Below are positions 9,046 through 18,103 of a stretch of DNA of 53,853 nucleotides, in pieces. Each line of letters opens with the position of its first letter. The stretch's first letter is position 1. Origin of the DNA: Nostocoides japonicum T1-X7 (GTDB lineage Bacteria; Actinomycetota; Actinomycetes; Actinomycetales; Dermatophilaceae); NCBI RefSeq assembly GCF_001046855.1, contig NZ_HF570958.1, positions 405,183-459,035 of the forward strand, in the 5' to 3' direction. The position numbers were made by a program, and so were the translations under genes. Under the pieces are notes generated by a model. That model was given only the letters and a program-made list of their open reading frames with translations. It ran no database searches and was not told the origin of the DNA.

Positions 9046-9849
9046 ATGCGGGCCGCACTTGTCCAGATCGCCTATGGCGACGACGAACCCGTGACCGACC
9101 GCGTGGCACGCGTCGCCGCACTCGTCCGCGACCAGGCGGGCCACGACCTCGTCGTCCTCCCCGAGCTGTGGGCCCCCGGCGGGTTCTCCTACCGCGAGTG
9201 GGAGACGCGGGCCGAGCCCCTCGACGGGCCGACGGCGCAGGCGATGTCCGCCGCGGCACGCGACGCGGGCGTCGTCCTCCACGCGGGGTCGATCGTCGAG
9301 CGGCTCCCGGCCGTCGGCGCCGACGGGCGGACCCTCGCCAACACCTCGCTCGTCTTCGGTCCCGACGGCAGCCGTCTCGCGGCATACCGGAAGATCCACC
9401 GGTTCGGGTTCGGCGCGGGGGAGCCGCGGCTCATGGAGGCCGGGACCGACCTCGTGACCGTCGACGCGCTCGGCACCCGTCTCGGTCTCTCGACGTGCTA
9501 CGACCTGCGGTTCCCCGAGCTCTACCGCTCCCTCCTCGATGCCGGCACCGAGGTGCTCGTCGTGCCCGCCGCCTGGCCGATGGCGCGGGTCGCCCACTGG
9601 ACGCTCATGGGGCGGGCCCGGGCCGTGGAGGACCAGTGCTGGCTCCTCGCGTGCAACACGGCGGGGACCCATGCCGGCACGACGATGGGCGGCCACTCCC
9701 AGGTCGTCGCGCCGACCGGGGAGGTCGTCGCCGAGGCCGGGCCCGACGAGGAGGTCCTGTCGGTCGACGTCGACCTCGCGCTCGTCCCATCGACGCGGGA
9801 GTCCTTCCCGGTCCTCGCCGACCGTCGCTGGCAGGGAGCGCCGGCATGA
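9046..9849 (+). CDS. Carbon-nitrogen hydrolase (nitrilase superfamily, omega-amidase-like)
   Basis: 267 residues. All three catalytic residues are visible: Glu in VVLPELW (about residue 40), Lys in AAYRKIHRFGFG (about 113), and Cys in LGLSTCYDLRFPELYR (about 147). The conserved NTAGTHAGTTMGGHSQV follows. Members hydrolyse amides, carbamoyl compounds or deaminated glutathione; the closest styles are omega-amidase/NIT2-like, cytosolic. It lies directly behind the CopD-CtaG gene and overlaps the next gene by four bases (ATGA). Confidence 0.85.
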   Translation: MRAALVQIAYGDDEPVTDRVARVAALVRDQAGHDLVVLPELWAPGGFSYREWETRAEPLDGPTAQAMSAAARDAGVVLHAGSIVERLPAVGADGRTLANTSLVFGPDGSRLAAYRKIHRFGFGAGEPRLMEAGTDLVTVDALGTRLGLSTCYDLRFPELYRSLLDAGTEVLVVPAAWPMARVAHWTLMGRARAVEDQCWLLACNTAGTHAGTTMGGHSQVVAPTGEVVAEAGPDEEVLSVDVDLALVPSTRESFPVLADRRWQGAPA

Positions 9850-10220
9850 CGTCGGACACCTCGCGACTCGCCAACCGCACCGAGACCCTGCTCACCGCCC
9901 TCCGGACGATGGACGAGTCCTCGTATGCGGAGGTCGACTCCGTCGCGGCGGTCCTCGTCACCCCGGGCTTCGGTCGCAACCCCGTCGCGGCCCCTGTCGA
10001 CCGGGCGCTCGCCGAGCACCGCGAGGGCCGGCGCCGCGAGATGGCGACCGTCCTCGCCGGCCTCGACCCGGCCGTCCGGGCGCACCCGGTCTCGTTGGCC
10101 CTCGCCCTCACCGACCCGCTCGACCGGCTCGTCCACCCGATGACCGACGAGGTCATGTGCCTGCTCGACTGGGTGCTGCGCGGCGGCGACGCCGACCAGG
10201 CCCTCGCCGTCCTCGGCTGA
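9846..10220 (+). CDS. Small conserved-looking hypothetical protein
   Basis: 124 residues, acidic/basic mixed helical protein without signal or membrane segment. Its ATG overlaps the nitrilase stop (ATGA), which strongly supports translation. Visible features are a Ser/Asp-rich middle (ESSYAEVDSVAAVLVTPGFG) and a C-terminal HPMTDEVMCLLDWVLRGG. I do not recognise a family. The coupling suggests a partner or housekeeping role with the nitrilase, but no function can be read. Confidence 0.6.
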   Translation: MTSDTSRLANRTETLLTALRTMDESSYAEVDSVAAVLVTPGFGRNPVAAPVDRALAEHREGRRREMATVLAGLDPAVRAHPVSLALALTDPLDRLVHPMTDEVMCLLDWVLRGGDADQALAVLG

Positions 10221-10349
10221 CCCGGGTCCGCGTCCCGACGCGGTCACGGTCACCGCGGAGGGCGCCCTTGTCACCGTCGCGAGAGTGTGGTTGCGTGTGC
10301 CGCACGTCCGGCCGACCGGATCGGGACAGACCGCAGTGAGGTGGCGTCG

Positions 10350-12179
10350 ATGGGCTCGAGCTATGACTACGTGGTGGTGGGGGCTGGGTCGGCCGGTGCG
10401 GTCGTCGCGGCGCGACTGAGCGAGGATCCGGACGTCACGGTCTGCCTCGTGGAGGCCGGTGGACCGCCGCCACCGGCCGAGCTCATGCCGGCAGCGGTGG
10501 CCAGCCTGCAGAACGACCCCACCACCGACTGGATGTTCGAGGGCGACCCCGGTGGTGTCGGCAAGGGCCTCGTCGGCGGCCGGATGATGGTGCCCCGCGG
10601 GAGGATGCTCGGTGGCACGTCGGGGCTGAACTACATGGCCTACGTGCGCGGCCACCCGGGGGACTTCGACGCGTGGGCGGCGGGCGGGGCCGAAGGGTGG
10701 TCGTACGCCGAGGTGCTGCCCTATTTCCGCAAGGCCGAGGGCTTCGTCGACCATCCGCAGCTGCACGCCGACCTCCCGGCGCACGGCACCGAGGGCCCGG
10801 TCGGCGTCTCGGTGCGCGAGCCGGTCCTGCCGGCCGCGGCGCAGTTCGTCGACGCCGCCGGCGCCGCCGGGCTGAAGCAGGGCGACTACAACGGTCAGCA
10901 ACGCGAAGCGCCGGAGGGGGTGGCCTCGCTCTTCCAGACGACGACCCGGGACGGCAGGCGCAGCTCGACCTTCCATGCCTACCTCGAGCCTGTGCTCGAC
11001 CGGCCCAACCTGACCGTCGTGACGGGCGCCGTCGTCGAGCGGATCCTCCTCGCCGGCGAGCCGGGCGTGGTGCGCGCGACGGGGGTGGCCTACCGCACGG
11101 CGGACGGTCCCGAGGAGGTGACCTCCTCGGTCGAGGTCGTGGTGTCCGCGGGTGCGATCGGGTCGCCGCACCTGTTGCTGCTGTCCGGGGTCGGCGACCG
11201 TGCGCAGCTGGGCGACGCCGGGGTGGAGTGCGTCGTCGAGCTTCCGGATGTCGGGCGCCATCTCAAGGACCACCTGCACACCCCTCTGATGTTCGCCGCC
11301 GACGGCATCGGCGAGACGATGACCGAGGTCGCGCTTTCGCTCGGGCCCGATGCGCTCCGGGCGCCGGCCGGCCCGCTCCCCGCCGACCCGGCCGACGACG
11401 CGAGCCTTCCGCCGGAGCTGCAGGCGGTCAAGGCCGAGGCCGAGCGACGCCTCGGCGAGTGGTTCACCACCGGCCGCGGCATCGCCTCGTCCTCCCTCTA
11501 CGACGCGGTCGCGTTCTTCTCCACCGGACTCGGCGACCCGCATACCCACGACGCCCAGATCGGCTTCCTCGCGTGTGGGTACACCCCGCCGATCTGGGAG
11601 GCCGTGTTCCGGATCCCCCCGACGGCGTTCTTCGAGGACCCTGCGACCTTCCTCGACCCGACCTGTGGACAGATAGTCCTGCTGGCCAACCCGGTACAGC
11701 CGCACTCCGAGGGCTCGGTGACCCTCGCGAGCGCGGATCCCGGCGTGCCGCCGCGGATCGAGCTGAACTACTTCGACGACCCGCACGACGTCCGCGTCAT
11801 GGTCGCCGTGCTCCGCAAGGCCCTGGAGATCGCCGCTGCGTGGCCCGGCGGCGGACTCGGCGACCCTGTCATCCCGCCGCACCTCGCGCGGGTCCACGGC
11901 CACGCGGCCGGCAGCGAGCCGAGCGACGAGCTGCTGGAGGACCTCGCCCGCCACTACGCGCTGACCGTCTACCACGAGACGTCGACGTGCCGGATCGGCG
12001 ATGTCGTCGACCCGCAGCTGCGGGTTCTCGGTGTCGCGGGACTTCGGGTCGCCGACGCGAGCGTCATGCCCAACGTCGTCAGCGGCAACACGAACGCCGC
12101 CGCGATCATGATCGGCGAGAAGGCAGCGGAGCTCATCGCCACCGAGCACGGCGTTCGCCTTCATCAGATGGTCCGTTGA
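10350..12179 (+). CDS. GMC-family FAD-dependent oxidoreductase
   Basis: 609 residues from ATG 10350. The N-terminal FAD-binding motif is DYVVVGAGSAGAVVAARLSE with a ribose-binding Glu at CLVEAGG. MLGGTSGLNYMAYVRGHP is GMC signature 1, and SAGAIGSPHLLLLSGVG is signature 2. Near the end YHETSTCRIG holds the catalytic His, and GLRVADASVMPNVVSGNTNAA is the C-terminal FAD segment. Members oxidise alcohols, choline or sugars to aldehydes/ketones with FAD. An acidic insert at about residues 340-380 is not typical. It precedes the sugar-MFS/LacI group on the opposite strand, so a carbohydrate or polyol substrate is plausible but unproven. Confidence 0.88.
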   Translation: MGSSYDYVVVGAGSAGAVVAARLSEDPDVTVCLVEAGGPPPPAELMPAAVASLQNDPTTDWMFEGDPGGVGKGLVGGRMMVPRGRMLGGTSGLNYMAYVRGHPGDFDAWAAGGAEGWSYAEVLPYFRKAEGFVDHPQLHADLPAHGTEGPVGVSVREPVLPAAAQFVDAAGAAGLKQGDYNGQQREAPEGVASLFQTTTRDGRRSSTFHAYLEPVLDRPNLTVVTGAVVERILLAGEPGVVRATGVAYRTADGPEEVTSSVEVVVSAGAIGSPHLLLLSGVGDRAQLGDAGVECVVELPDVGRHLKDHLHTPLMFAADGIGETMTEVALSLGPDALRAPAGPLPADPADDASLPPELQAVKAEAERRLGEWFTTGRGIASSSLYDAVAFFSTGLGDPHTHDAQIGFLACGYTPPIWEAVFRIPPTAFFEDPATFLDPTCGQIVLLANPVQPHSEGSVTLASADPGVPPRIELNYFDDPHDVRVMVAVLRKALEIAAAWPGGGLGDPVIPPHLARVHGHAAGSEPSDELLEDLARHYALTVYHETSTCRIGDVVDPQLRVLGVAGLRVADASVMPNVVSGNTNAAAIMIGEKAAELIATEHGVRLHQMVR

Positions 12180-12301
12180 GCTTCGTTCGCGAGGCCATCG
12201 GCCAACACGAAGCAAGTGCTCCTCTCGATGGAGCGCCCTTCCTCCTCCGCCTTGGCGGGGAGGGCCTCGCTCTCGGTCTCACCGAGCCGCAGGTTCGTCA
12301 T
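12164..12301 (-). pseudogene. Possible degraded ribbon-helix-helix (antitoxin-like) remnant
   Basis: A 45-residue reading begins MTNLRLGETESEALPAKAEE and continues EGRS, which matches the N-terminal strand and helix A of ribbon-helix-helix proteins. After that the pattern is lost (ERSTCFV instead of a hydrophobic helix) before ADGLANEAQR. It overlaps the ends of both neighbours (GMC gene by 16 bp, universal stress gene by 23 bp) and has no good ribosome site. It may be a decayed antitoxin-type gene or a chance match. Confidence 0.3.
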
Positions 12302-12827
12302 CCGCCGGAGGCGGGCTCCAGCTGTCGACAGGGGAGTCCTCGGGAACGACCAGGTCACCCGTCTCCGCGACGGGACGGACGATGAGGACGTCGCAGCGCG
12401 CCTGCTTGGTGACCTCGGTCGCGACGGTGCCGAGCAGGCGGTCGGCGACGGACCGGTCTCGACGGGCCCCGACCACGATCACGTCGGCGCCCCGCTCCTC
12501 CGCGACGCTGAGCAATGCCTTGGCGGGCTCACCCTCGACCAGGAGGGCGGCGGCGATGGTGGCGCCGTTCGCCTTGCCGAGGCCGACGGCCTGGGCGAGG
12601 GCGTCGCTGGCGGCGCCCCGGCCGAGCACCTGGCCGAAGCGGACGTCACCACCGAGTGTGGCGACGTTCTTGGCGTCGAGCCGGCGGGACATCTCCGCAT
12701 ACGCACAGACGATGACCAGGTCGGCATCCTCGTGCGTGGCCAGCCACGCGGCGCGGGCCACGGTCGGCTCGGCGAGAGCCGACCCGTCCGTGCCGACGAC
12801 AACGGTCCGGTAGTCCTTCATGGCCAT
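12279..12827 (-). CDS. Universal stress protein (UspA family)
   Basis: 182 residues from ATG 12827, with a second in-frame Met two codons later. One Usp domain: TVVVGTDGSALAEPTVARAA (strand 1 and the Asp contacting adenine) at the start, and DVIVVGARRDRSVADRLLGT near residue 125. The second glycine of the G-2x-G-9x-G(S/T) ATP loop is Arg here, so nucleotide binding may be weakened. The final 25 residues are an acidic, Pro-rich tail. It is the last gene of the SRPBCC-MFS-Usp operon, 11 bp after the transporter. Confidence 0.85.
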   Translation of the reverse strand: MAMKDYRTVVVGTDGSALAEPTVARAAWLATHEDADLVIVCAYAEMSRRLDAKNVATLGGDVRFGQVLGRGAASDALAQAVGLGKANGATIAAALLVEGEPAKALLSVAEERGADVIVVGARRDRSVADRLLGTVATEVTKQARCDVLIVRPVAETGDLVVPEDSPVDSWSPPPADDEPAAR

Positions 12828-12838
12828 CCTCGGCCTCC

Positions 12839-14206
12839 TCAGTGAGCGCTGGGCATGTAGGAGACCTCGTCGACATCGCGGACGATGGGCGGTTCCTTGA
12901 TCCACATCGTGGCGGCGGCGGCACAGGCCAACAGGATCCCGGCGAACATGATCGCGTTGGTCGGGTTGTCTCCGAGGACGTGCTTCAGGATCGTCCCGAA
13001 GGTGAGCGACTGGATGAGCATCGGCACGACGATCATCATGTTGATGATTCCCATGTAGACGCCGTACCGGGTGGAGGGGATCATCCGGACCACCATGATG
13101 TAGGGCACGCCCATGATCGAGGCCCACGCGATGCCGAGCCCGATGATCGGGATGAAGAGCAGATATTGGTTCGTCAGGTGCGGGAAGATCACCAGCCCGA
13201 TCGCCGCCAGGGCCAGACAGCCGGCGTGCACGCGCTTGGCCCCGCGTCTGCGGGCGATCGCCACCAGGGAGAAGGCCACCGAGAAGGTCACGATGTTGTA
13301 CCAGCCGTTGACCAGGCCGGTCCAGGCCACCGCCTCCTGGAACCCCTTGGAGTTGACGTCGGTCGTGCCGTAGACGGACTTGGCGATCGCCAGGGTCACG
13401 AACTGCCAGTAGCAGACCATGCCGTACCACTGGAACAGGTAGACCAGGGCGAGCTTGCGCAGCTGGGTGGGCATCTCGACGATGGCCTCGACGACCTCCC
13501 TGACCGGGTTCGCCTTCTTCACCTTCAGTGCGGCGAGCTCTTCGGGCGTCGGCGGGATCTCCGGCGTACTGAGCACCGAGACGAGGACCGACCCGATCGA
13601 GCAGACGGCACCGAGCATGAACGACCCGAGCACCCAGTAGGGGATCCCGGCGGACGTGCCGCCCGTGATGACCTTCTGGAAGACGAACAGGGAGATGTTG
13701 GCCAAGGTGATGCCGAAGCCGGTGAAGAAGCTCTGCGCCAGGAAGCCCTTGGCCAGCTGCGACGGGGGCAGCTTGTCGGCGATGAACGCCCGGTAGGGCT
13801 CCATCGCCGTGTTGTTGCTCGCGTCGAGCAGCCACAGCAGCAGCACGGCCATCCAGACAGCAGCCACGAAGGGGAAGAGGAACAGGCAGATCGCGCAGCC
13901 CAGCGCACCGACGAGGAAGAAGGGCTTGCGCCGGCCCCAGCGCGGGCTCCACGTCTTGTCCGACAGGGCACCGATCATCGGCTGGATGAACAGGCCCGTG
14001 ATCGGCCCGGCCAGGTTGAGGATCGGCAGCTCTGAGGGGCTGGCGTGCAGGAAGGCGAAGATCGGATTGACGGCCGTCTGCTGCATTCCGAAGCTGTACT
14101 GGATCCCGAAGAAGCCGAAGTTCATGAGCAGGATCTGCCGCATGTTCATCAGCGGCTTCTGCCGCACGACGGTCGTGTGCTGGATGTTCGGAGCCTCCGC
14201 GGTCAT
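12839..14206 (-). CDS. MFS sugar transporter, SUT/SLC45-like (GPH-type)
   Basis: 455 residues with 12 helices. Helix 1 region MNFGFFGIQYSFGMQQTAVNPIF and the following GPITGLFIQPMIGALSDKTWSPRWGRRKPF are typical of sucrose/maltose symporters of the SLC45/GPH type. DASNNTAMEPYRAFIADKLP is another hallmark. A cytoplasmic loop joins the halves at about residues 205-245. It probably imports a di- or oligosaccharide or glycoside with protons. The start overlaps the SRPBCC stop (ATGA). It is likely controlled by the divergent LacI regulator. Confidence 0.85.
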   Translation of the reverse strand: MTAEAPNIQHTTVVRQKPLMNMRQILLMNFGFFGIQYSFGMQQTAVNPIFAFLHASPSELPILNLAGPITGLFIQPMIGALSDKTWSPRWGRRKPFFLVGALGCAICLFLFPFVAAVWMAVLLLWLLDASNNTAMEPYRAFIADKLPPSQLAKGFLAQSFFTGFGITLANISLFVFQKVITGGTSAGIPYWVLGSFMLGAVCSIGSVLVSVLSTPEIPPTPEELAALKVKKANPVREVVEAIVEMPTQLRKLALVYLFQWYGMVCYWQFVTLAIAKSVYGTTDVNSKGFQEAVAWTGLVNGWYNIVTFSVAFSLVAIARRRGAKRVHAGCLALAAIGLVIFPHLTNQYLLFIPIIGLGIAWASIMGVPYIMVVRMIPSTRYGVYMGIINMMIVVPMLIQSLTFGTILKHVLGDNPTNAIMFAGILLACAAAATMWIKEPPIVRDVDEVSYMPSAH

Positions 14207-14679
14207 CGCGCCCCTCCGACCGTCGAGGTCTCCCCGAGGTATGCCGCGAGCCTCGTTAGCTCCTTCTCCCAGCCTTCGCCGTGCCACCCGGCGACGTCAG
14301 GGTCGTACGGGCCCTGGATGATGCGCAGGAGCGTGCCGTTGCGTCCGTACTTCGTGAACTCGACGCGCAGTTCGAGAGGCTCCTCGGGGTCGATGCCGGG
14401 GTCGCCGGTGATCCGCTCACGCGAGACGAAGACGTCGGGGGAGAAGTACTCGGTGTAGACCCCGTCGGTCGTCACCCGGGTCGCCGAGTCGTTGTCGCGA
14501 ACCTTGACGTGGTGATGCCGTCCGCCCAAGGCCCGGTCACCGGCCGTCGCCTCCTCCACGTGCCATCCCGGGCTTCCGCGCCATCTGCTCAGCTCCTCGG
14601 GCTCGACCCAGGCCCGGAACACCGCCTCGCGTGGTGTGTCGAACTGCCGCTCCACGACGACCATCACGTTCGCCGTCAT
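14203..14679 (-). CDS. SRPBCC (AHSA1-like) ligand-binding domain protein
   Basis: 158 residues from ATG 14679. A single START/Bet v1-like fold: VVVERQFDTPREAVFRAWVEPEELSRW at the N-terminus, the central strands through DGVYTEYFSPDVFVSRERI, and a C-terminal helix GWHGEGWEKELTRLAAYLGE. This is the activator-of-Hsp90/polyketide-cyclase style domain used to bind hydrophobic small molecules. It is the first gene of the operon with the sugar MFS and universal stress gene. A longer reading upstream is low in conserved features, so the shorter start is chosen. Confidence 0.8.
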   Translation of the reverse strand: MTANVMVVVERQFDTPREAVFRAWVEPEELSRWRGSPGWHVEEATAGDRALGGRHHHVKVRDNDSATRVTTDGVYTEYFSPDVFVSRERITGDPGIDPEEPLELRVEFTKYGRNGTLLRIIQGPYDPDVAGWHGEGWEKELTRLAAYLGETSTVGGAR

Positions 14680-14799
14680 CGTCGACCTGCGCTGAGCCGA
14701 TGGTTGCGTCGACTGCCGCACCGGCGACGGCCCTTGCCCGACATCCGTGTCATGACCCACCTCACTGTGGCGTCCCGAGCCTCGAGGGCGAACTGCTCC

Positions 14800-14813
14800 T
14801 GGAAGCGTTTGCA
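14800..14813. promoter_or_regulatory. LacI-family operator candidate 1
   Basis: TGGAAGCGTTTGCA has the central CG and flanking AA/TT of LacI-family sites, with five of seven pairs symmetric. It is placed to repress the minus-strand SRPBCC-MFS-Usp operon. Confidence 0.5.
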
Positions 14814-14920
14814 GACGGGGACTCTAGTATTCATAGCGGAAGTCCACAAGAGGGTACGGATATGCTGGATCTGTCTGCTATACAGAGTGTTCCGCCATAT
14901 CGGAACCTGCAGAGAAGAGC

Positions 14921-14932
14921 GGAAGCGATTTC
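14921..14932. promoter_or_regulatory. LacI-family operator candidate 2
   Basis: GGAAGCGATTTC repeats the GGAAGCG half of operator 1 around a CG centre, with four of six pairs symmetric. It lies upstream of the regulator's own promoter, 121 bp from operator 1, a distance that would allow looping. Confidence 0.4.
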
Positions 14933-14979
14933 AGCAGCGAGCATCGGGGCACGCCTCTCCGGGTTCAGGTCCGACGATC

Positions 14980-14985
14980 TACGCT
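14980..14985 (+). promoter_or_regulatory. -10 box of a leaderless promoter for the LacI-type gene
   Basis: TACGCT lies 6 nt before GTG 14992 with no ribosome-binding sequence between. It supports GTG 14992 as the start. Confidence 0.5.
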
Positions 14986-14991
14986 GAGTTC

Positions 14992-16062
14992 GTGGACAGC
15001 GACGTCGATCGAGGGTCTGGGACGGGCCGGTCGAGGATCGCTGACGTGGCTGCGTTGGCGGGGGTCTCCCCCGCCACGGTCTCCCGGTCGCTCAGCGGCC
15101 AGGGCAACGTCTCGGCACAGACGCGTGAGCGGGTCAGGGATGCGGCCCGGAGGCTGTCCTACGTCCCTTCCCCCCTCGCGTCCGGCCTCGCGTCCGGGCG
15201 TACGAGGACGATCGGTGTCGTCGTGCCCTTCCTGACCCGGTGGTACTTCGGCAGCGTCGTGTCCGGGGTCACCCGGGTCATGGAGGCTGCCGGCTACGAC
15301 GTTCTCCTCTACCACCTGGGCAGCGCCGCCGACCGGGACCGGTTCTTCGCCCGGATGCCACTGGCCCGGCGCGTCGACGGGGTGCTCAGTCTCTGTATGC
15401 CCCTCACCGAGGACCACACCCTGGCCCTGCGCGCCCTCGATATCCCGCTGGTCAGCGTCGGGTCACGGATGGCCGGCCTGCCGTCGGTGTGCATCGACGA
15501 CGTCGCCGCCGCCCACGCCGCCGTCAACCACCTCATCAACCTCGGGCACGAGAACATCGCCTTCGTCGGCGGCATCCCGGACGACCCGGGCTTCGGCTTC
15601 GTCTCCTCCGAACTGCGGCTCCGAGGCTACCGATCGGCGATGGGGGCGGCAGGTCTGGCGCCCCCGTCCGCGCTGGAGGTCTTCGGGCGTTACGGGATCG
15701 ACGGCGGAGCCACCGCGATGGCCAGGCTGCTGTCCGGAGCCCGCCTGCCGACCGCCGTGTTCGCGGAGTACGACGAGCTCGCATTCGGCGCCCTGTGGTC
15801 CCTGCGCCGCGCCGGACTCGCGATCCCCCAGGACGTCTCGGTCGTCGGCCTCGACGACCACGAGATGGCCGAGGTGCTGGACCTCACCACCGTCGGACAG
15901 GATGCGGCCAGCCAGGGATCGCTGGCGGCCACCATGCTCCTCGAGACCCTCGACGGGAGGTCGGATACACCGCCGACCGACATCGTGCTCCCGACCGAGC
16001 TGCGCGTCCGTGGGACGACGGCCCCGCCGCGTCGTGGCGTGGGCGTCGTCCCGTCGACGTGA
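14992..16062 (+). CDS. LacI-family transcriptional regulator
   Basis: 356 residues from GTG 14992. The DNA-binding head is SRIADVAALAGVSPATVSRSLSG (about 15-37) with hinge helix SPLASGLASGRTRTIGVVVPF. A periplasmic-binding-protein-like sensor domain follows, with PTAVFAEYDELAFGALWSLR and ISVVGLDDHE-type segments (here VSVVGLDDHEMAEVLDLTTV). It is divergent from the SRPBCC / sugar MFS / Usp operon and probably represses it until a sugar binds. The start is supported by a -10 box six bases upstream. Confidence 0.92.
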   Translation: MDSDVDRGSGTGRSRIADVAALAGVSPATVSRSLSGQGNVSAQTRERVRDAARRLSYVPSPLASGLASGRTRTIGVVVPFLTRWYFGSVVSGVTRVMEAAGYDVLLYHLGSAADRDRFFARMPLARRVDGVLSLCMPLTEDHTLALRALDIPLVSVGSRMAGLPSVCIDDVAAAHAAVNHLINLGHENIAFVGGIPDDPGFGFVSSELRLRGYRSAMGAAGLAPPSALEVFGRYGIDGGATAMARLLSGARLPTAVFAEYDELAFGALWSLRRAGLAIPQDVSVVGLDDHEMAEVLDLTTVGQDAASQGSLAATMLLETLDGRSDTPPTDIVLPTELRVRGTTAPPRRGVGVVPST

Positions 16063-16102
16063 CCCGATGGCGCTCGGTGGGACGGTGCCGCGGAGCCCGA
16101 GG

Positions 16103-17971
16103 TCAGAAGGCGGACTCGGGCACGTCCATGAGGTCGTTGTCGGACGCCTCGGCGATGGCGCGCTCGGCGGCGAGCCTCGGCAGGACGTTCTTGGCGTAGA
16201 ACGACGCTGCCGCGACCTTGCCGGTGTAGAAGTCGGCGTCCCGGCCGGTCGCGCCCGCGTCGAGGGCCTCCTGGGCGACGGCGGCCTGCCGGAGCAGGAG
16301 CCAGCCGACGAGGAGGTCGCCCGCGGAGAGCAGCAGCCGGGTGGTCTGCTGGCCGACCAGGTAGACGTTCCGCGGGTCGCCGCCTTGGCGCGGGTCGGAG
16401 CGCATGAGGTCGCCGATCATCGCGCCGACGATGCCCTGGACGTTCTCCAGCGCCTCGGCGAGCAGCTCACGCTCCCGGTCCAGGCGCCCGCCCTGGGCGC
16501 CGGTGTCCTTGGCGAACTCCTGGATCTGGCTCGCGACGTGGGCGAGGGCCTGGCCCTTGTCCTTGACGATCTTGCGGAAGAAGAAGTCCTGGCCCTGGAT
16601 CGCCGTCGTGCCCTCGTAGAGGGTGTCGATCTTCGCGTCGCGGACGTACTGCTCGAGCGGGTAGTCCTGGAGGAAGCCGGAGCCGCCGAAGGTCTGCAGC
16701 GACTCGGTGCCGAGGAGCACCCACGCGCGCTCGGACCCGAGTCCCTTGACGATGGGGAGCATGAGGTCGTTGACGCGGGCCGCGAGCTCGGCCGGGCTGC
16801 CCGGCTCGAGGGCCTCGGACCCGGTGCGCAGCTGCTCCATGTCGACGATGTCCTGCTGGCTCGCCGTGTAGTGGACGAGCGCGCGCAGCCCCTCGGCATA
16901 CGCCTTCTGGAGCATGAGGCTGCGGCGGACGTCCGGATGGTGGGTGATCGTCACGCGAGGGGCGTCCTTGGCCGGGTTCGCGAGATCGGCCCCCTGGACG
17001 CGCTCCTTGGCGTAGTCCAAGGCGTTGAGGTAGCCCGTCGATAGCGTGGCGATGGCCTTCGTGCCGACGAGCATCCGGGCGTTCTCGATGACCCGGAACA
17101 TCTGGGCGATGCCGTCGTGGACGTCGCCGAGGAGGGTCCCCACGGCCGGCCGCTCGCCGCCGAAGGTCAGCTCGCACGTCGTCGAGACCTTCAGGCCCAT
17201 CTTCTTCTCGACGTTCGTCACGTAGACGCCGTTGCGCTCGCCGAGCTCGCCGGTCTCGAGGTCGACGTGGTACTTCGGCAGGACGAAGAGGGACAGGCCC
17301 TTGGTGCCCGGACCGGCGCCCTCGGGACGCGCGAGGACGAAGTGGACGACGTTGTCGACCATGTCGGACTCGGCGGAGGTGATGAACCGCTTGACCCCGG
17401 TGATCGTCCACGTGCCGTCGCCGTTGTCGTGGGCCGTCGTCCGGCCGGCACCCACGTCGGAGCCCGCATCGGGCTCGGTGAGGACCATCGTCGTGTGCCA
17501 GCCGCGCTCGACGATCCACCGGGCCAGCCGGCGCTGGTCCTCCGTGCCGAGGACGTGGAGCAGCCGGGCGAAGGAGTACGTCGCGTTGAACATGGCGACG
17601 GCGGGGTTCGCGCCGAGGAGCAGCTCGTTGATGGCCCACTTCAGGCTCGGCGGGCCGTAGACGCCGCCGAGGTCGCCACCGGCCTCGAGGCTCCAGAAGC
17701 CCGAGTCCTGCCACGCGTGGAAGGACCTCGCGAACGACGCGGGCATCGTCACCTGCTGGGTCCGCGGGTCGTAGACCGGCGGGTTGCGGTCGCCGTCGGC
17801 GAACGACTCGGCGATCTCGTGCTCGGCGAGCCGGGCGACCTCCTTGAGCATCTCGCGGGCGGTGTCCGCGTCGAGCTCGGCATACGGCTCCTGGCCCAGC
17901 ACCTCGTCGCGGCCGAAGACCTCGTACAGGTTGAACTCGATATCGCGCAGATTGCTCTTGTAGTGACCCAT
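16103..17971 (-). CDS. Acyl-CoA dehydrogenase, FadE5-like long form
   Basis: 622 residues, the length class of mycobacterial FadE5 (about 610) rather than the usual 380. It has an N-terminal extension ([19 protein letters not shown]), then the acyl-CoA dehydrogenase core: [18 protein letters not shown] and [14 protein letters not shown] (FAD/substrate binding), and [19 protein letters not shown] with the catalytic-base Glu. A further C-terminal helical domain of about 130 residues completes it. It introduces the 2,3-double bond in acyl-CoA during beta-oxidation. GAGGAGGTG precedes the ATG by about 8 nt. A nested palindrome 33 bp upstream suggests control by a repressor, possibly TetR-like. 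Confidence 0.92.
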   Translation of the reverse strand: MGHYKSNLRDIEFNLYEVFGRDEVLGQEPYAELDADTAREMLKEVARLAEHEIAESFADGDRNPPVYDPRTQQVTMPASFARSFHAWQDSGFWSLEAGGDLGGVYGPPSLKWAINELLLGANPAVAMFNATYSFARLLHVLGTEDQRRLARWIVERGWHTTMVLTEPDAGSDVGAGRTTAHDNGDGTWTITGVKRFITSAESDMVDNVVHFVLARPEGAGPGTKGLSLFVLPKYHVDLETGELGERNGVYVTNVEKKMGLKVSTTCELTFGGERPAVGTLLGDVHDGIAQMFRVIENARMLVGTKAIATLSTGYLNALDYAKERVQGADLANPAKDAPRVTITHHPDVRRSLMLQKAYAEGLRALVHYTASQQDIVDMEQLRTGSEALEPGSPAELAARVNDLMLPIVKGLGSERAWVLLGTESLQTFGGSGFLQDYPLEQYVRDAKIDTLYEGTTAIQGQDFFFRKIVKDKGQALAHVASQIQEFAKDTGAQGGRLDRERELLAEALENVQGIVGAMIGDLMRSDPRQGGDPRNVYLVGQQTTRLLLSAGDLLVGWLLLRQAAVAQEALDAGATGRDADFYTGKVAAASFYAKNVLPRLAAERAIAEASDNDLMDVPESAF

Positions 17972-18003
17972 GGGGGTGCACCTCCTCGTGCCGGAACGCC
18001 TCG

Positions 18004-18032
18004 GTTACTCACGAGTAATACTACTCGGTAAC
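18004..18032. promoter_or_regulatory. Nested dyad operator upstream of fadE
   Basis: TTACTC-AC-GAGTAA at 18005-18018 is a perfect 14-bp palindrome. GAGTA-ATAC-TACTC at 18013-18026 overlaps it, and GTTAC/GTAAC (18004-18008 / 18028-18032) frame the whole. The stretch is AT-rich against a GC-rich background. The layout suits a TetR-like repressor of fatty-acid genes binding as two dimers. No such regulator is adjacent. Confidence 0.55.
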
Positions 18033-18103
18033 AAAGGCGTCCGGGAGCGAGTTCGGTCACGTCGGAGCCGGTCGAGGAGGGCGGGGGCGGCAGGCGCCGG
18101 AGG

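Larger units (their letters stand above)
14680..14991. promoter_or_regulatory. Divergent control region between the SRPBCC operon and lacI-type gene
   Basis: 312 bp without a gene and clearly richer in A/T than the surroundings. It holds two LacI-type operator candidates (14800-14813 and 14921-14932) and the leaderless promoter box of the regulator (14980-14985). AT-rich stretches around 14823-14835 and 14873-14885 are likely promoter elements for the minus-strand operon or alternative starts. Confidence 0.5.

Noticed and set aside
9522..12215. 897-residue minus-strand frame opposite the nitrilase and GMC genes
   Set aside because: Antisense to two well-supported genes, with charged low-complexity composition and no motifs.
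14631..14987. 118-residue plus-strand frame in the LacI-operon control region
   Set aside because: It overlaps the SRPBCC gene antisense and crosses the operators, with no recognisable protein features.
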